Source: Hespellia stercorisuis DSM 15480
GTDB taxonomy: Bacteria; Bacillota; Clostridia; Lachnospirales; Lachnospiraceae
Assembly: GCF_900142165.1 (NCBI RefSeq)
Contig: NZ_FQZY01000028.1
Coordinates: 1 to 57,179, forward strand
Direction of reading: 5' to 3'
DNA: 57,179 bases
Part shown: positions 29,835-37,350 of the stretch, piece by piece
Numbering within the stretch: the first letter of the stretch is position 1
Layout: each line of letters opens with the position of its first letter
The notes under the pieces: generated by a model
What the model was told of the DNA's origin: nothing
What the model saw: the letters and a program-made list of their open reading frames with translations, nothing else
The model's database searches: none
Translations under genes and position numbers: made by a program

Positions 29835-30949
29835 TTCACATCCCCCCATAAGGTTTCTGCTACCGACCGTGCCACACTGGTTTTGGTCACAAGTCCTGCG
29901 ATCGTATCATCTTCGTTGAGAACAACTACATAGCTGGCATTAACCTCGGAATCGAGAAGATAATCGAAACTTTCTTTTGCATCATCACCTATCCGTGCCG
30001 TTCTGGCCGTTTGACGAATCAATGGCTCAATACTGGTCAATTCTTTTCCCCAATGACGAATATCACCGATGGAAACAGTTCCTAAATAATGTTTCTCTTC
30101 GTCAATTACCAGAAGCGTATCTACACTATATCGCGCCATACGCTCAGCACATTCTCTTACACCACGATCCTTGCGCATGCTTTGGACACTCGTACGCATA
30201 AAGCTTTCTATCGCAGAAGATTCCTGTGATTCAGAGCTGTGTTTTCCGAGAAAATCACGTACGAGCTCATTGGCAGGGTTCTCTAACATATCTTCAGGAG
30301 AAGCTATCTGGACAATTTTTCCCTTCGACATAAAGATGATAATGTCTGCCAGCTTCAGAGCTTCGTCCATATCATGACTGACAAAGATAATCGTTTTGTT
30401 TAGTTTCTGCTGTATATTCTTGATTTCGTCCTGAAGAATTTCTCGCGTCATTGGATCCAAAGCGCTGAACGGCTCATCCATCAGTACAATGGGTGGAGAA
30501 GCCGCCAGTGCACGCAGCACACCGATACGCTGCTGCTGACCGCCAGAGAGTTCTGAAGGATACTTATCCGCATACTGCTCCATTTTTACCATTTTAAGAA
30601 GATCTGTGACAATCTCATCGCACTTATCCTTATCATATTTCAACAGCCGGGGAACGACACATATATTTTGTGCTACGGTCATATTGGGAAAGAGACCGAT
30701 CTGCTGAATAACATAGCCGATATGGCGGCGCAGAGATACCTTATCCTCAGATTGGATGTCTTTACCATCAATAAATATACTTCCGGTATCGGGTTCCAGC
30801 AGACGATTGATCATCTTCATTGTGGTGGTTTTTCCGCAGCCGGATGGACCTATCAGCACCACAAATTGTCCATCTGGGATGGTAAAGTTAAGATCCTTGA
30901 GGATTGGTGTTTTTCCATAACTCTTAGAAATGTGTTCAAATTGGATCAT
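29831..30949 (-). CDS. OpuCA-like ABC ATPase with CBS domains
   Basis: 372 residues. Walker A GPSGCGKTT (34-42), signature LSGGQQQR near 135, Walker B IVLMDEPFSALDPMTRE, switch His in VSHDMDEAL. The C-terminal 130 residues contain two CBS motifs (SVDTLLVIDEEKHYLGTVSIGDI; NASYVVVLNEDDTIAGLVT), which in OpuA/OpuC sense ionic strength or c-di-AMP. It is the first gene of a three-gene operon. Confidence 0.92.
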   Translation of the reverse strand: MIQFEHISKSYGKTPILKDLNFTIPDGQFVVLIGPSGCGKTTTMKMINRLLEPDTGSIFIDGKDIQSEDKVSLRRHIGYVIQQIGLFPNMTVAQNICVVPRLLKYDKDKCDEIVTDLLKMVKMEQYADKYPSELSGGQQQRIGVLRALAASPPIVLMDEPFSALDPMTREILQDEIKNIQQKLNKTIIFVSHDMDEALKLADIIIFMSKGKIVQIASPEDMLENPANELVRDFLGKHSSESQESSAIESFMRTSVQSMRKDRGVRECAERMARYSVDTLLVIDEEKHYLGTVSIGDIRHWGKELTSIEPLIRQTARTARIGDDAKESFDYLLDSEVNASYVVVLNEDDTIAGLVTKTSVARSVAETLWGDVK

Positions 30950-30985
30950 CTTTCATTCACTCCTTCTACTCGTATTCGCAACCAA

Positions 30986-31043
30986 TAAAAAAGAAGAGCT
31001 TTTTCATATAGCACCACACAGTGCAATACCAAAAGCCCTTCTC
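30986..31043 (-). terminator. Leader hairpin with T-run before the Opu-like operon (attenuator candidate)
   Basis: On the minus strand AGAAGGGCTTTT and AAAAGCTCTTCT pair with one mismatch, enclosing a smaller GCAC/GTGC stem, and are followed by TTTTTTATT. It lies between the promoter at 31086-31114 and the ATPase start, so it may control read-through rather than end the upstream ABC cassette. Confidence 0.65.
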
Positions 31044-31085
31044 AAAAGACGGTTCTTTTATTTGCATTATATATATTTGTCTCAT

Positions 31086-31114
31086 ATTATAACATAAATC
31101 AATGGCAAAGGCAA
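31086..31114 (-). promoter_or_regulatory. Promoter of the Opu-like operon
   Basis: The minus strand has TTGCCT (31109-31114), a 17-base spacer and TATAAT (31086-31091), giving a leader of about 130 bases. Confidence 0.65.
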
Positions 31115-31130
31115 ATCAGTACCTATGCGC

Positions 31131-31253
31131 TCAACAAAATGATATAGAATCCACCAAGCCCATTCCACACAGCATAGGTAAAAGCTTCGATTGCCACTCG
31201 CACCACCTTTTCACGTATCTTTTTCGATCCAGGTAATGTTTTCTCTTCTTCAT
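31131..31253 (-). CDS. Small Cys/Trp-containing peptide, last gene of the ABC cassette
   Basis: A 40-residue peptide whose ATG lies two bases after the ABC permease stop. The site AAGGAG, nine bases before the ATG, is strong. The first 16 residues are very basic (MKKRKHYLDRKRYVKR). The rest contains WCEW, a hydrophobic run LLPMLCGMGLV and a C-terminal Cys (DSISFC). It belongs to no family I recognise. Position next to an ABC exporter-like unit and a GHKL/LytTR pair allows a signal or bacteriocin-like peptide, but no AgrB-type processing gene is present. Confidence 0.5.
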   Translation of the reverse strand: MKKRKHYLDRKRYVKRWCEWQSKLLPMLCGMGLVDSISFC

Positions 31254-31255
31254 CT

Positions 31256-32473
31256 TCAAATTCTCCTTGTGATACATATCAGTCCTATACATTCCAATGG
31301 CAAGATACAAAGCCAAATCCAGAGCAACGGTGGCCATATACTGACAAAGACTGCAATTAACATCATCAATGCCGGTACAACATACTTTCTGGGATGGTGC
31401 CATAAATCACTCTCAATTTTCCAGTTGCGAATAGGGTGTAGCCATTCTAAAAGTACAGATAAAAGGGCACTCTGTAGAGCAAACATTACTGAAATCAGAA
31501 AATCCGAAATGGCTATATTTCCATTAAAAACTTGCCAGCTGCACAGATAAATGGTGCTTACTACTACATGAATGATTGAAATAAACAGCCAGTAACAGCC
31601 ATAAAAACGGATAATCTGTTCCGGAAGTATTCTAACGGCCTGTTCCAGACATGGATCACAAGAAATCAAAATGCAAATCGGCGTATTCAGGCATAGAATA
31701 GCAAACCCAATTGGTTTGATGTTCAGCCCCTCAAACTGCCCTAGAAAAATTGGCAGAAAACAGGCAACCGCCGCCAAACCAACCTTATTGACAAGGTAAC
31801 TTTTGTTTGTAAATAGATACCGCAGTAGGTAAATGTAGATGCTGCCCTTTTTGTTCGTATAGTGGATGATTGCCCCAACACAAATCGGACGGTAAAAAGT
31901 ATATGGATCAACATTGTGCAGATACCATATCGCAATTCCAAAACTAACCGCCACAATTCCAAAAACGATTTCCGGTAGCCTGATTGAAAGCATTATGCCA
32001 AGGATGCAAATCACCCACGATCCTGCTACCCAACACTTTTTCTTTTCGAGTAACGTGTAAATTGCAACTGTGAGAAAACAGGCGTTACAACCACAGAATA
32101 GCGCTGTCGCGATTTGTACTGCACTCTGTTTTGAAATAGCAAAGAAAATGGCCCAGATCAATGCAGTTTTAGTTATCAGGGTATGGCCGCTAAATGCAAG
32201 CGCATATGCCATTGTAAGCCGATTATTATCAAAAGGGAGCAGAAAAAAGCCCTGCAGCATTTCCGCATTGTGAGAAGAATTTAAGGCCTGCCACATCGCA
32301 CCAGCGGTAAATATTGTGGAAGTAACGAATAAAATAAACGGTGAAATTACCAACTGGATTTCAGCTGCGCGCAAAGAGCAGAACAGGATAACGCAAGCCG
32401 ACACACTTTTCCCTATTTGTTCATATTTTCCGCCAAAAAACTGTTTTGAGAATGCTTTTAGACTATTTTTCAA
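31256..32473 (-). CDS. ABC transporter membrane protein, accessory cassette
   Basis: 405 residues with about ten hydrophobic segments and no recognisable soluble domain; I do not know the family. The start is a TTG at 32473: GGGAGG lies nine bases upstream and the codon overlaps the ATPase stop, indicating coupling. An ATG 15 codons upstream lies within the ATPase gene. Its partner ATPase is encoded directly upstream, so it is probably an exporter or immunity-type permease. Confidence 0.72.
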   Translation of the reverse strand: MKNSLKAFSKQFFGGKYEQIGKSVSACVILFCSLRAAEIQLVISPFILFVTSTIFTAGAMWQALNSSHNAEMLQGFFLLPFDNNRLTMAYALAFSGHTLITKTALIWAIFFAISKQSAVQIATALFCGCNACFLTVAIYTLLEKKKCWVAGSWVICILGIMLSIRLPEIVFGIVAVSFGIAIWYLHNVDPYTFYRPICVGAIIHYTNKKGSIYIYLLRYLFTNKSYLVNKVGLAAVACFLPIFLGQFEGLNIKPIGFAILCLNTPICILISCDPCLEQAVRILPEQIIRFYGCYWLFISIIHVVVSTIYLCSWQVFNGNIAISDFLISVMFALQSALLSVLLEWLHPIRNWKIESDLWHHPRKYVVPALMMLIAVFVSIWPPLLWIWLCILPLECIGLICITRRI

Positions 32474-33167
32474 GAGCAAGTACCTCCCGTATTTTTTCAG
32501 CTTCAATCTCTTTACCAAGAAAAGACTGTCTGATTTTCCCCTGTTCCAATACGAGTACTCGATCAGAGGTCAAGCAGATACTCTCCAAAATATGCGAGGA
32601 AAACAGGATTGTACCATGCTCTTTGTAGCTTTCCATAAGCTGATATAGGTATTCGGTACTTTGAAAATCAAGGCCGTTTACTGGCTCGTCCAACAGCAAC
32701 AGACTAGGACATAAGGCAAACGCAGTTATCAAATATGCTTTTTTCAGATTGCCGGTCGACAACTCTTTTAAGAGGTAATCCGTATATTCTTCAAAATGAA
32801 ATCCATGCACCAACTTGGAAACATCCGGTAGCGTCCTTTTATAAGAAGCTGCCACATAAGACAAATATTCACGGAATGTAAAGTACTGAAAAGAGTGTTC
32901 TTCTGCGAGTACAGTATAACGAATCTGCTTAAATGCCTTATCACGGAAAGAGAACGGCTTTTCGTTCCACAATGCCTCTGTAATTTGGAAACGGTCAATC
33001 AGCCCGGAAAGCGTTTTTATAAAGGTCGTTTTTCCAGCACCATTTAATCCAATCAGCCCAACCACTTCATTCATTCCAAGCTCAACGGAAAAATCGGAAA
33101 GCACTGGATTTCCCGGCACATACCACACACTCAAGTTTTTGAGAGCAAGAAGATTAAGGCCACTCAT
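32463..33167 (-). CDS. ABC transporter ATPase, accessory cassette
   Basis: 234 residues. Walker A is GLNGAGKTTFIK near residue 36, Walker B LLLLDEPVNGLD. The signature is LSTGNLKKAYL instead of LSGGQ, as in peptide-antibiotic export/immunity ATPases. GGAGG before the ATG at 33167 overlaps the stop of the small membrane protein gene, so the four cassette genes are tightly coupled. The frame extends 43 codons upstream, but that part is not ATPase-like. Confidence 0.87.
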   Translation of the reverse strand: MSGLNLLALKNLSVWYVPGNPVLSDFSVELGMNEVVGLIGLNGAGKTTFIKTLSGLIDRFQITEALWNEKPFSFRDKAFKQIRYTVLAEEHSFQYFTFREYLSYVAASYKRTLPDVSKLVHGFHFEEYTDYLLKELSTGNLKKAYLITAFALCPSLLLLDEPVNGLDFQSTEYLYQLMESYKEHGTILFSSHILESICLTSDRVLVLEQGKIRQSFLGKEIEAEKIREVLALEK

Positions 33168-33171
33168 GGTA

Positions 33172-33342
33172 TCACCTCCGATTGTCTTTCTCTTTCTTCC
33201 AGATGGAATAAGCAGAATACAGGAACACAATTCCCAGCACGACATACAGAACTGTAAAAGGGATATTGGCGTTAACACCACTGACAATAGCAGCAATCAA
33301 CCAGACAATACCTAAAGCCAAACGAAAATAAAAATGACGCAT
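33172..33342 (-). CDS. Two-helix small membrane protein of the ABC cassette
   Basis: 56 residues with two hydrophobic segments (LALGIVWLIAAIVSGV and FTVLYVVLGIVFLYSAYSIW) and a charged end KKEKDNRR. GGAGG lies 11 bases before the ATG. It is the first complete gene of the cassette; its function is unknown. Confidence 0.65.
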   Translation of the reverse strand: MRHFYFRLALGIVWLIAAIVSGVNANIPFTVLYVVLGIVFLYSAYSIWKKEKDNRR

Positions 33343-33416
33343 AATAAATAAAACCTCCATTCAAATTTGTGTGTATTTGTTATATTGATACGGCTATATC
33401 GTACTCCAAAAAACAA

Positions 33417-33455
33417 CGTCATGCGGAAGTGTCCACAATCGGTATTGTTTTGTCC
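33417..33455. repeat. Imperfect direct repeat, copy A
   Basis: ATGCGG, GTCCA and AATCGGTAT blocks occur in the same order and spacing here and at 33701-33739. On the minus strand both copies encode a short frame end of the form KxIPIxDxxA-stop. They bracket the broken ABC ATPase. Confidence 0.55.
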
Positions 33456-33456
33456 A

Positions 33457-33623
33457 TCAAATTCACGAACACCTTTCACCAAGGTGATTTTTCCTGCGCC
33501 ATTATGCCCCAACAAGCCAAACACTCCACCTTCCATGGAAAATGTAATGTCATTCAGTGCATAACTCGTGTTTTTGTCATTCCCATAGACTTTTTTTAGA
33601 TTGTAAATTTCTAATACGTTCAT
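33457..33623 (-). pseudogene. N-terminal remnant of an ABC ATPase
   Basis: MNVLEIYNLKKVYG, then GGVFGLLGHNGAGKITLVKG, is an ABC ATPase start with Walker A, but the Thr after the Lys is Ile and similarity ends after about 50 residues. The frame then runs into unrelated sequence. There is no ribosome site before the ATG. It is a decayed relative of the cassette or of a bacitracin/lantibiotic-type exporter, flanked by direct repeats. Confidence 0.7.
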
Positions 33624-33700
33624 TCAACATACTGCTTTTCCTATACTGTTACATGTTTGATAATCCTGTTTACACATATACATGGTATCAAAGGCAAGTC

Positions 33701-33739
33701 CTTTATGCGGCACGGTCCATAATCGGTATGTTTTTGACC
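33701..33739. repeat. Imperfect direct repeat, copy B
   Basis: Second copy of the repeat at 33417-33455, 284 bases away and in the same orientation. It lies just upstream (plus strand) of the terminator behind the kinase gene. Confidence 0.55.
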
Positions 33740-33741
33740 CC

Positions 33742-33781
33742 AAAAAAGGCTGGCTGCCTATTGAGCAGTCTGCCTTTTTAC
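33742..33781 (-). terminator. Terminator after the histidine kinase gene
   Basis: AAAAAGGC..GCTGC and GCAG..GCCTTTTT form an interrupted stem with A and T runs on either side, directly behind the kinase stop. Confidence 0.7.
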
Positions 33782-33792
33782 TTCTTTAAAAT

Positions 33793-35076
33793 TTATACGG
33801 CGTGGTAGGATAAGGTTGCCACAGTTTGGAAAATATGTTGGTCGAAAGAGGTTTTGATAATTCCGTCATAACGTTCCGCAGCGGAAAGTGCGCTTTTTAG
33901 TCCCCAGCCATGTAGAGCCTTTTGAGATTTTGAAGTCTGCAATGTTCCGCCAGCGATAACAGGCTTTTCTGCGAAACCGTTCTCGACTTTGACAATAAGC
34001 ATATTGTTGATACGCCGAATTGTCAAATTGATAAAGCGTAATTCTCCCGTAGTAACTATAGCAGCCTCCAATGCATTGTCTAACATATTCCCTAAAATTG
34101 CTGTCAGATCAACATTACGAATATTGGTATGCCGGGGAAATTCAATGTTTATCTTGGTTCTAATATTTTGCTGCTTGGCAAAGGACATTTTACTACTGAT
34201 TAGATAGTCGATTGCTTCATCACCGGTCCAATTTTCCTGTGTCAATTCCCAAACAGGAGAACACAAGTCCTCCAAATATTGAATAGCTTCGTCTGTTTTT
34301 CTCTGTTTCAAATAACGGTGCAATACTTCAATGTGGTTGTGTATATCGTGATACAGCTTGGCATTAGAAGTATAGGTTCTATTGAGTGCCCGATAATCCC
34401 GTTCCAATAATTCCGCCTGTTCTTCCTTTAATCTGGCAATCTCCTTTTCCATTTCGTGTTGTCTACTTAGTGTAAAGAACAAAATAGCCATCATCAAAAG
34501 CAGTGACAGTATGATCCATGTAGTAAGGCGGTCATCACTCAAGAGAATTCTTTTTTGCTCTGATAACACAATTACTCCAAACATTCCAGCAAGAGAGATT
34601 ACAGAGAACATCCGAACAGCTTCTTTGCGTGCTATCTTTCCGTTCCTCTTTGCCAGCCAGAAAATGCCAAGCATAAGCAATCGCACGATCCAAACGGCGA
34701 GCATATATTCTGCGGTTACGGTATCTATAAAACGAGCGTCTTTAAGCCAAACAGCAAGCCCCGCCGAAATAAGAAACTCCCATAACGCTATAGCTATTTC
34801 GTAGAAAAAAATCAGAAACACACAAATTCTTGTCTGCTCACGATAGAGGTAACAAACCATTGTAATTAAGAGGCCGATTTCAATTCCGACAAGGTAAAAT
34901 TGGGGAAGTGCAAGTATGGTAGCCCACGTGATAAGTACACTGCCACCAGTAGAGAGCAACACAGCGATTTTATTCAATTTTGGGAAATTCAACAGCTTTG
35001 CCACAAGACAAAGGCCGAGCAGCAGTTGTATTTCATTCGTGAAAAAGCAAGAAACTATTTTATACCATTCCGTCAT
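33793..35076 (-). CDS. GHKL-domain sensor histidine kinase (AgrC-like)
   Basis: 427 residues. Six or so membrane helices fill the first 200 residues, then a coiled coil (MEKEIARLKEEQAELLERDYRAL), the phospho-acceptor region AKLYHDIHNHIEVLHRYL and a GHKL ATPase (N-box LTAILGNMLDNALEAA, GWGLKSALSAAERY). This design is typical of peptide-sensing AgrC/VirS-type kinases. Its ATG overlaps the response-regulator stop by four bases (ATGA); an ATG five codons upstream is less likely. Confidence 0.88.
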   Translation of the reverse strand: MTEWYKIVSCFFTNEIQLLLGLCLVAKLLNFPKLNKIAVLLSTGGSVLITWATILALPQFYLVGIEIGLLITMVCYLYREQTRICVFLIFFYEIAIALWEFLISAGLAVWLKDARFIDTVTAEYMLAVWIVRLLMLGIFWLAKRNGKIARKEAVRMFSVISLAGMFGVIVLSEQKRILLSDDRLTTWIILSLLLMMAILFFTLSRQHEMEKEIARLKEEQAELLERDYRALNRTYTSNAKLYHDIHNHIEVLHRYLKQRKTDEAIQYLEDLCSPVWELTQENWTGDEAIDYLISSKMSFAKQQNIRTKINIEFPRHTNIRNVDLTAILGNMLDNALEAAIVTTGELRFINLTIRRINNMLIVKVENGFAEKPVIAGGTLQTSKSQKALHGWGLKSALSAAERYDGIIKTSFDQHIFQTVATLSYHAV

Positions 35077-35792
35077 ATATGCGCCCCCCAAAATCTATTG
35101 ATTTCCTGCTTTACTTTCTGCAAATGGGAACGGCTGATTGGAAGCTGTTCTCCATTTTTTAAGGCTGCCATTCCGTCACTGATTTTAATTATCTGGATAA
35201 TGTTCACAATACATCCACGATCAATAAAGATAAATTCCTGTGCGTTCAGTTCGTCATAGACTTGCTGCAAACTTTTTCTGACCTTTGACACGCCAGCATC
35301 GGAAACAATGCTGGCATTTTTTCCATCACGCTGAATATAGCAGATAGCTTTATAAGGGATTCGTTCTAATCGGCTGCTTGTCTGTATAGTGTATTCCTGC
35401 CCAGCTTCAAGTTCAATCAATTTCGCCGCATCGGTAACTGCTGTCACCAGTCGCCTTTCAAGATTGTTCTTTGGGACATATCGAAAGATAGAAAGTTCAA
35501 AAGCGTCAATCGCATATTCGAGGTGTGAAGTGATGAAAATAATTTTTACACCTGGTAGATAAGGCTTTATCTTTTCGGAGATTTCCATTCCAGACATATT
35601 GGGCATTTCAATATCCAGCAGGATTAAATCATAGAAAAAACCATCTTCGGTAATATCATAAAGCAGATTGTCGCTGTGCATGTAAGTAGTAATTTTATGA
35701 CCGATACCACCTTCTTGCAGGCACTTTTTCACTATACCTTCATGTAGAAATACAGCCGCTTCTTCATCGTCACATATTGCAATCTGTATCAC
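35073..35792 (-). CDS. LytTR-family response regulator (AgrA-like)
   Basis: 239 residues. Receiver domain: acidic pair CDDEE, phospho-acceptor Asp in LILLDIEMPNMSGMEIS, Lys in YVPKNNLERR. LytTR DNA-binding domain from about residue 140 (RLERIPYKAICYIQRDGKNASI; AQEFIFIDRGCIVNI). The start is taken as GTG at 35792, eight bases after GAGG, giving the usual MIQIAICDDE. It probably controls the adjoining ABC cassette. Confidence 0.9.
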   Translation of the reverse strand: MIQIAICDDEEAAVFLHEGIVKKCLQEGGIGHKITTYMHSDNLLYDITEDGFFYDLILLDIEMPNMSGMEISEKIKPYLPGVKIIFITSHLEYAIDAFELSIFRYVPKNNLERRLVTAVTDAAKLIELEAGQEYTIQTSSRLERIPYKAICYIQRDGKNASIVSDAGVSKVRKSLQQVYDELNAQEFIFIDRGCIVNIIQIIKISDGMAALKNGEQLPISRSHLQKVKQEINRFWGAHI

Positions 35793-35970
35793 TACCATCA
35801 CCTCGCTTCTTTACTCGTCGATCTATGGGTTTCTCCGCATCTTTTGGAATCACCCATACCGCAGCAATTTTAATCGCACCGGGAATTCGCTCTCTGGCAC
35901 AGTAGTAGTTTATCATCCGGGGTGTGATACCCCATTTTGCACTTGCTTCTTTCAGCGTCATGTAATTCAT
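35770..35970 (-). CDS. Helix-turn-helix (excisionase/MerR-like) small protein
   Basis: 66 residues. YMTLKEASAKWGITPRMINYYCARERIPGAIKIAAVWVIPKDAEKP is a winged HTH of the helix_turn_helix_17 type, common in mobile and accessory Lachnospiraceae regions. GGAGG lies eight bases before the ATG at 35970. It overlaps the response-regulator start by 23 bases, so the three genes form one transcript. Confidence 0.75.
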   Translation of the reverse strand: MNYMTLKEASAKWGITPRMINYYCARERIPGAIKIAAVWVIPKDAEKPIDRRVKKRGDGSDTDCNM

Positions 35971-35992
35971 AGCCTGCACCTCCAATGTCACT

Positions 35993-36021
35993 ATTATATT
36001 TCGTTATCTCGAATAATGCAA
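35993..36021 (-). promoter_or_regulatory. Promoter of the HTH-RR-HK operon
   Basis: The minus strand has TTGCAT (36016-36021), a 17-base spacer and TATAAT (35993-35998). Confidence 0.7.
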
Positions 36022-36269
36022 GTGTGTCAAAGTACCTCAGGCCAACTTGACTTGAAGTAAAATACTACTAAAATTCAAATTTCATTTCGATCACATACAA
36101 TCACCCGAAATATACAATAATATACTCGCAGAGACATCCATCTTTAGTACCTTTCTGTTCAGGCTGTGCCGAGGCGATAGTATCGTCCAATCTCAAACTA
36201 TTTCGAAAAGAAAATTCTGTAAAAGTCAATTTTACTTCATTTCCACTTTGATATACCAGCCTGATACTC

Positions 36270-36446
36270 CTATTGACAGCTAAATTGTGAAATGATGATC
36301 TCATTCTGATATTTATCTTTCAAAACATAATGTTTCTTTTCAGGTGCGTTCATCATTGATAATGTATCATGCATCACGTCTGTTTCTTCATCTTCAAATG
36401 ACAGAATCAATACTTTCCCAAATAAATCACTTCCCTTCTGCTCCAA
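36270..36446 (-). CDS. Possible small protein or gene remnant
   Basis: A 58-codon frame in phase with the preceding radical SAM gene after its stop. It contains GKVLILSFEDEETDVMHDT and ends IIISQFSCQ. The composition looks protein-like, but only TTG or internal GTG/ATG starts exist and none has a clear ribosome site. A second frame (36101-36304) overlaps its end. The region 36022-36455 may hold a frameshifted remnant of one gene; nothing else was recognised. Confidence 0.25.
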   Translation of the reverse strand: MEQKGSDLFGKVLILSFEDEETDVMHDTLSMMNAPEKKHYVLKDKYQNEIIISQFSCQ

Positions 36447-36455
36447 ATTTATATT

Positions 36456-37334
36456 TTATAACGCTTTCAGATCATCCCTGTATTTCTGCATTTCTTCCTC
36501 AGTAAATGTATTTATGACATACTGTATCTCTGCCACAATACTATCTCTTTCTTTTGGAAGATATGCAAGCAATGGATAGAAATTAGATTTTGAATTTGCA
36601 AATAAATGTATTCGAATCTGTAGATTTTTGATAAATACTTGCAGTTCCTGTAGTCGTTCCTTTTCTCCGGCTGGAATAAAATGACCTCCTTTTTCCATCT
36701 GATATAATATCGTATTTGGAAACAATGTCAGAGAATCAATGGAAATGAAATATGGATTGAGCTGATTAAAAAGCCGGGCACTGTTAACTGCATTTCGATA
36801 TCCTCCACCTTTTCCTGACAATCCGGTCATATAGACAAAGTAATATTCAATCCCTGCTTCATCCAATTTCTGGCACTGCTCCACTATATCCTGCGAAGTA
36901 TATCCCTTATTTGCAATCAGCAATGTATCATCATCTCCACTTTCTGTTCCGATACTCAATCCATTCACGCCCATCGCCCGCAGTTTCTTTAATTGCCATA
37001 CCTCTTTATTCTTGATATCCCGAATACTGGCAAACATAGCGATTGTCTGGCACTTGATCAGATAATCCCGAACTGTCAATACATATGGTTTCAGCTTTTC
37101 ATAGCTTATTGCAAATGGATTTGCTCCTGTCACAAAAATACGCCGTGCATTTGGCTGATGCTGCTTGATTTCATCCAGATCCTGTTCAAATTTTTCCAAC
37201 GATGTCAAATGAAATGATTCATCCCTGTAGAGACTGCAAAAATGACATTTATGATAAGTGCAGCCACTTGTAAGTTCTATAATACAGGAGTCCGCTTCAT
37301 AAGGCGGTCTCCATGTCCTTCCCGTAAAATGCAA
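36456..37334 (-). CDS. Radical SAM protein, second of a tandem pair
   Basis: 292 residues from a TTG start at 37334 (GGAGGG six bases before; the protein then begins HFTGRTWRPPYEAD exactly like its neighbour). The cluster motif is CTYHKCHFC, i.e. C-x4-C-x2-C rather than the usual C-x3-C-x2-C. VNGLSIGTESGDD and YYFVYMTGLSGKGGGYRNA mark the barrel and SAM-binding strands. It follows its paralogue by 16 bases. The substrate is unknown. Confidence 0.85.
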   Translation of the reverse strand: MHFTGRTWRPPYEADSCIIELTSGCTYHKCHFCSLYRDESFHLTSLEKFEQDLDEIKQHQPNARRIFVTGANPFAISYEKLKPYVLTVRDYLIKCQTIAMFASIRDIKNKEVWQLKKLRAMGVNGLSIGTESGDDDTLLIANKGYTSQDIVEQCQKLDEAGIEYYFVYMTGLSGKGGGYRNAVNSARLFNQLNPYFISIDSLTLFPNTILYQMEKGGHFIPAGEKERLQELQVFIKNLQIRIHLFANSKSNFYPLLAYLPKERDSIVAEIQYVINTFTEEEMQKYRDDLKAL

Positions 37335-37350
37335 AATAATCCCTCCCGCT

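Noticed and set aside
31254-31403. Upstream part of the frame containing the small peptide (start at 31403)
   Set aside because: Lies inside the ABC permease gene in another frame; the strong ribosome site is before the internal ATG at 31253.
36101-36304. 67-codon minus-strand frame
   Set aside because: No ribosome site, overlaps another weak frame; kept only as part of an unresolved stretch.
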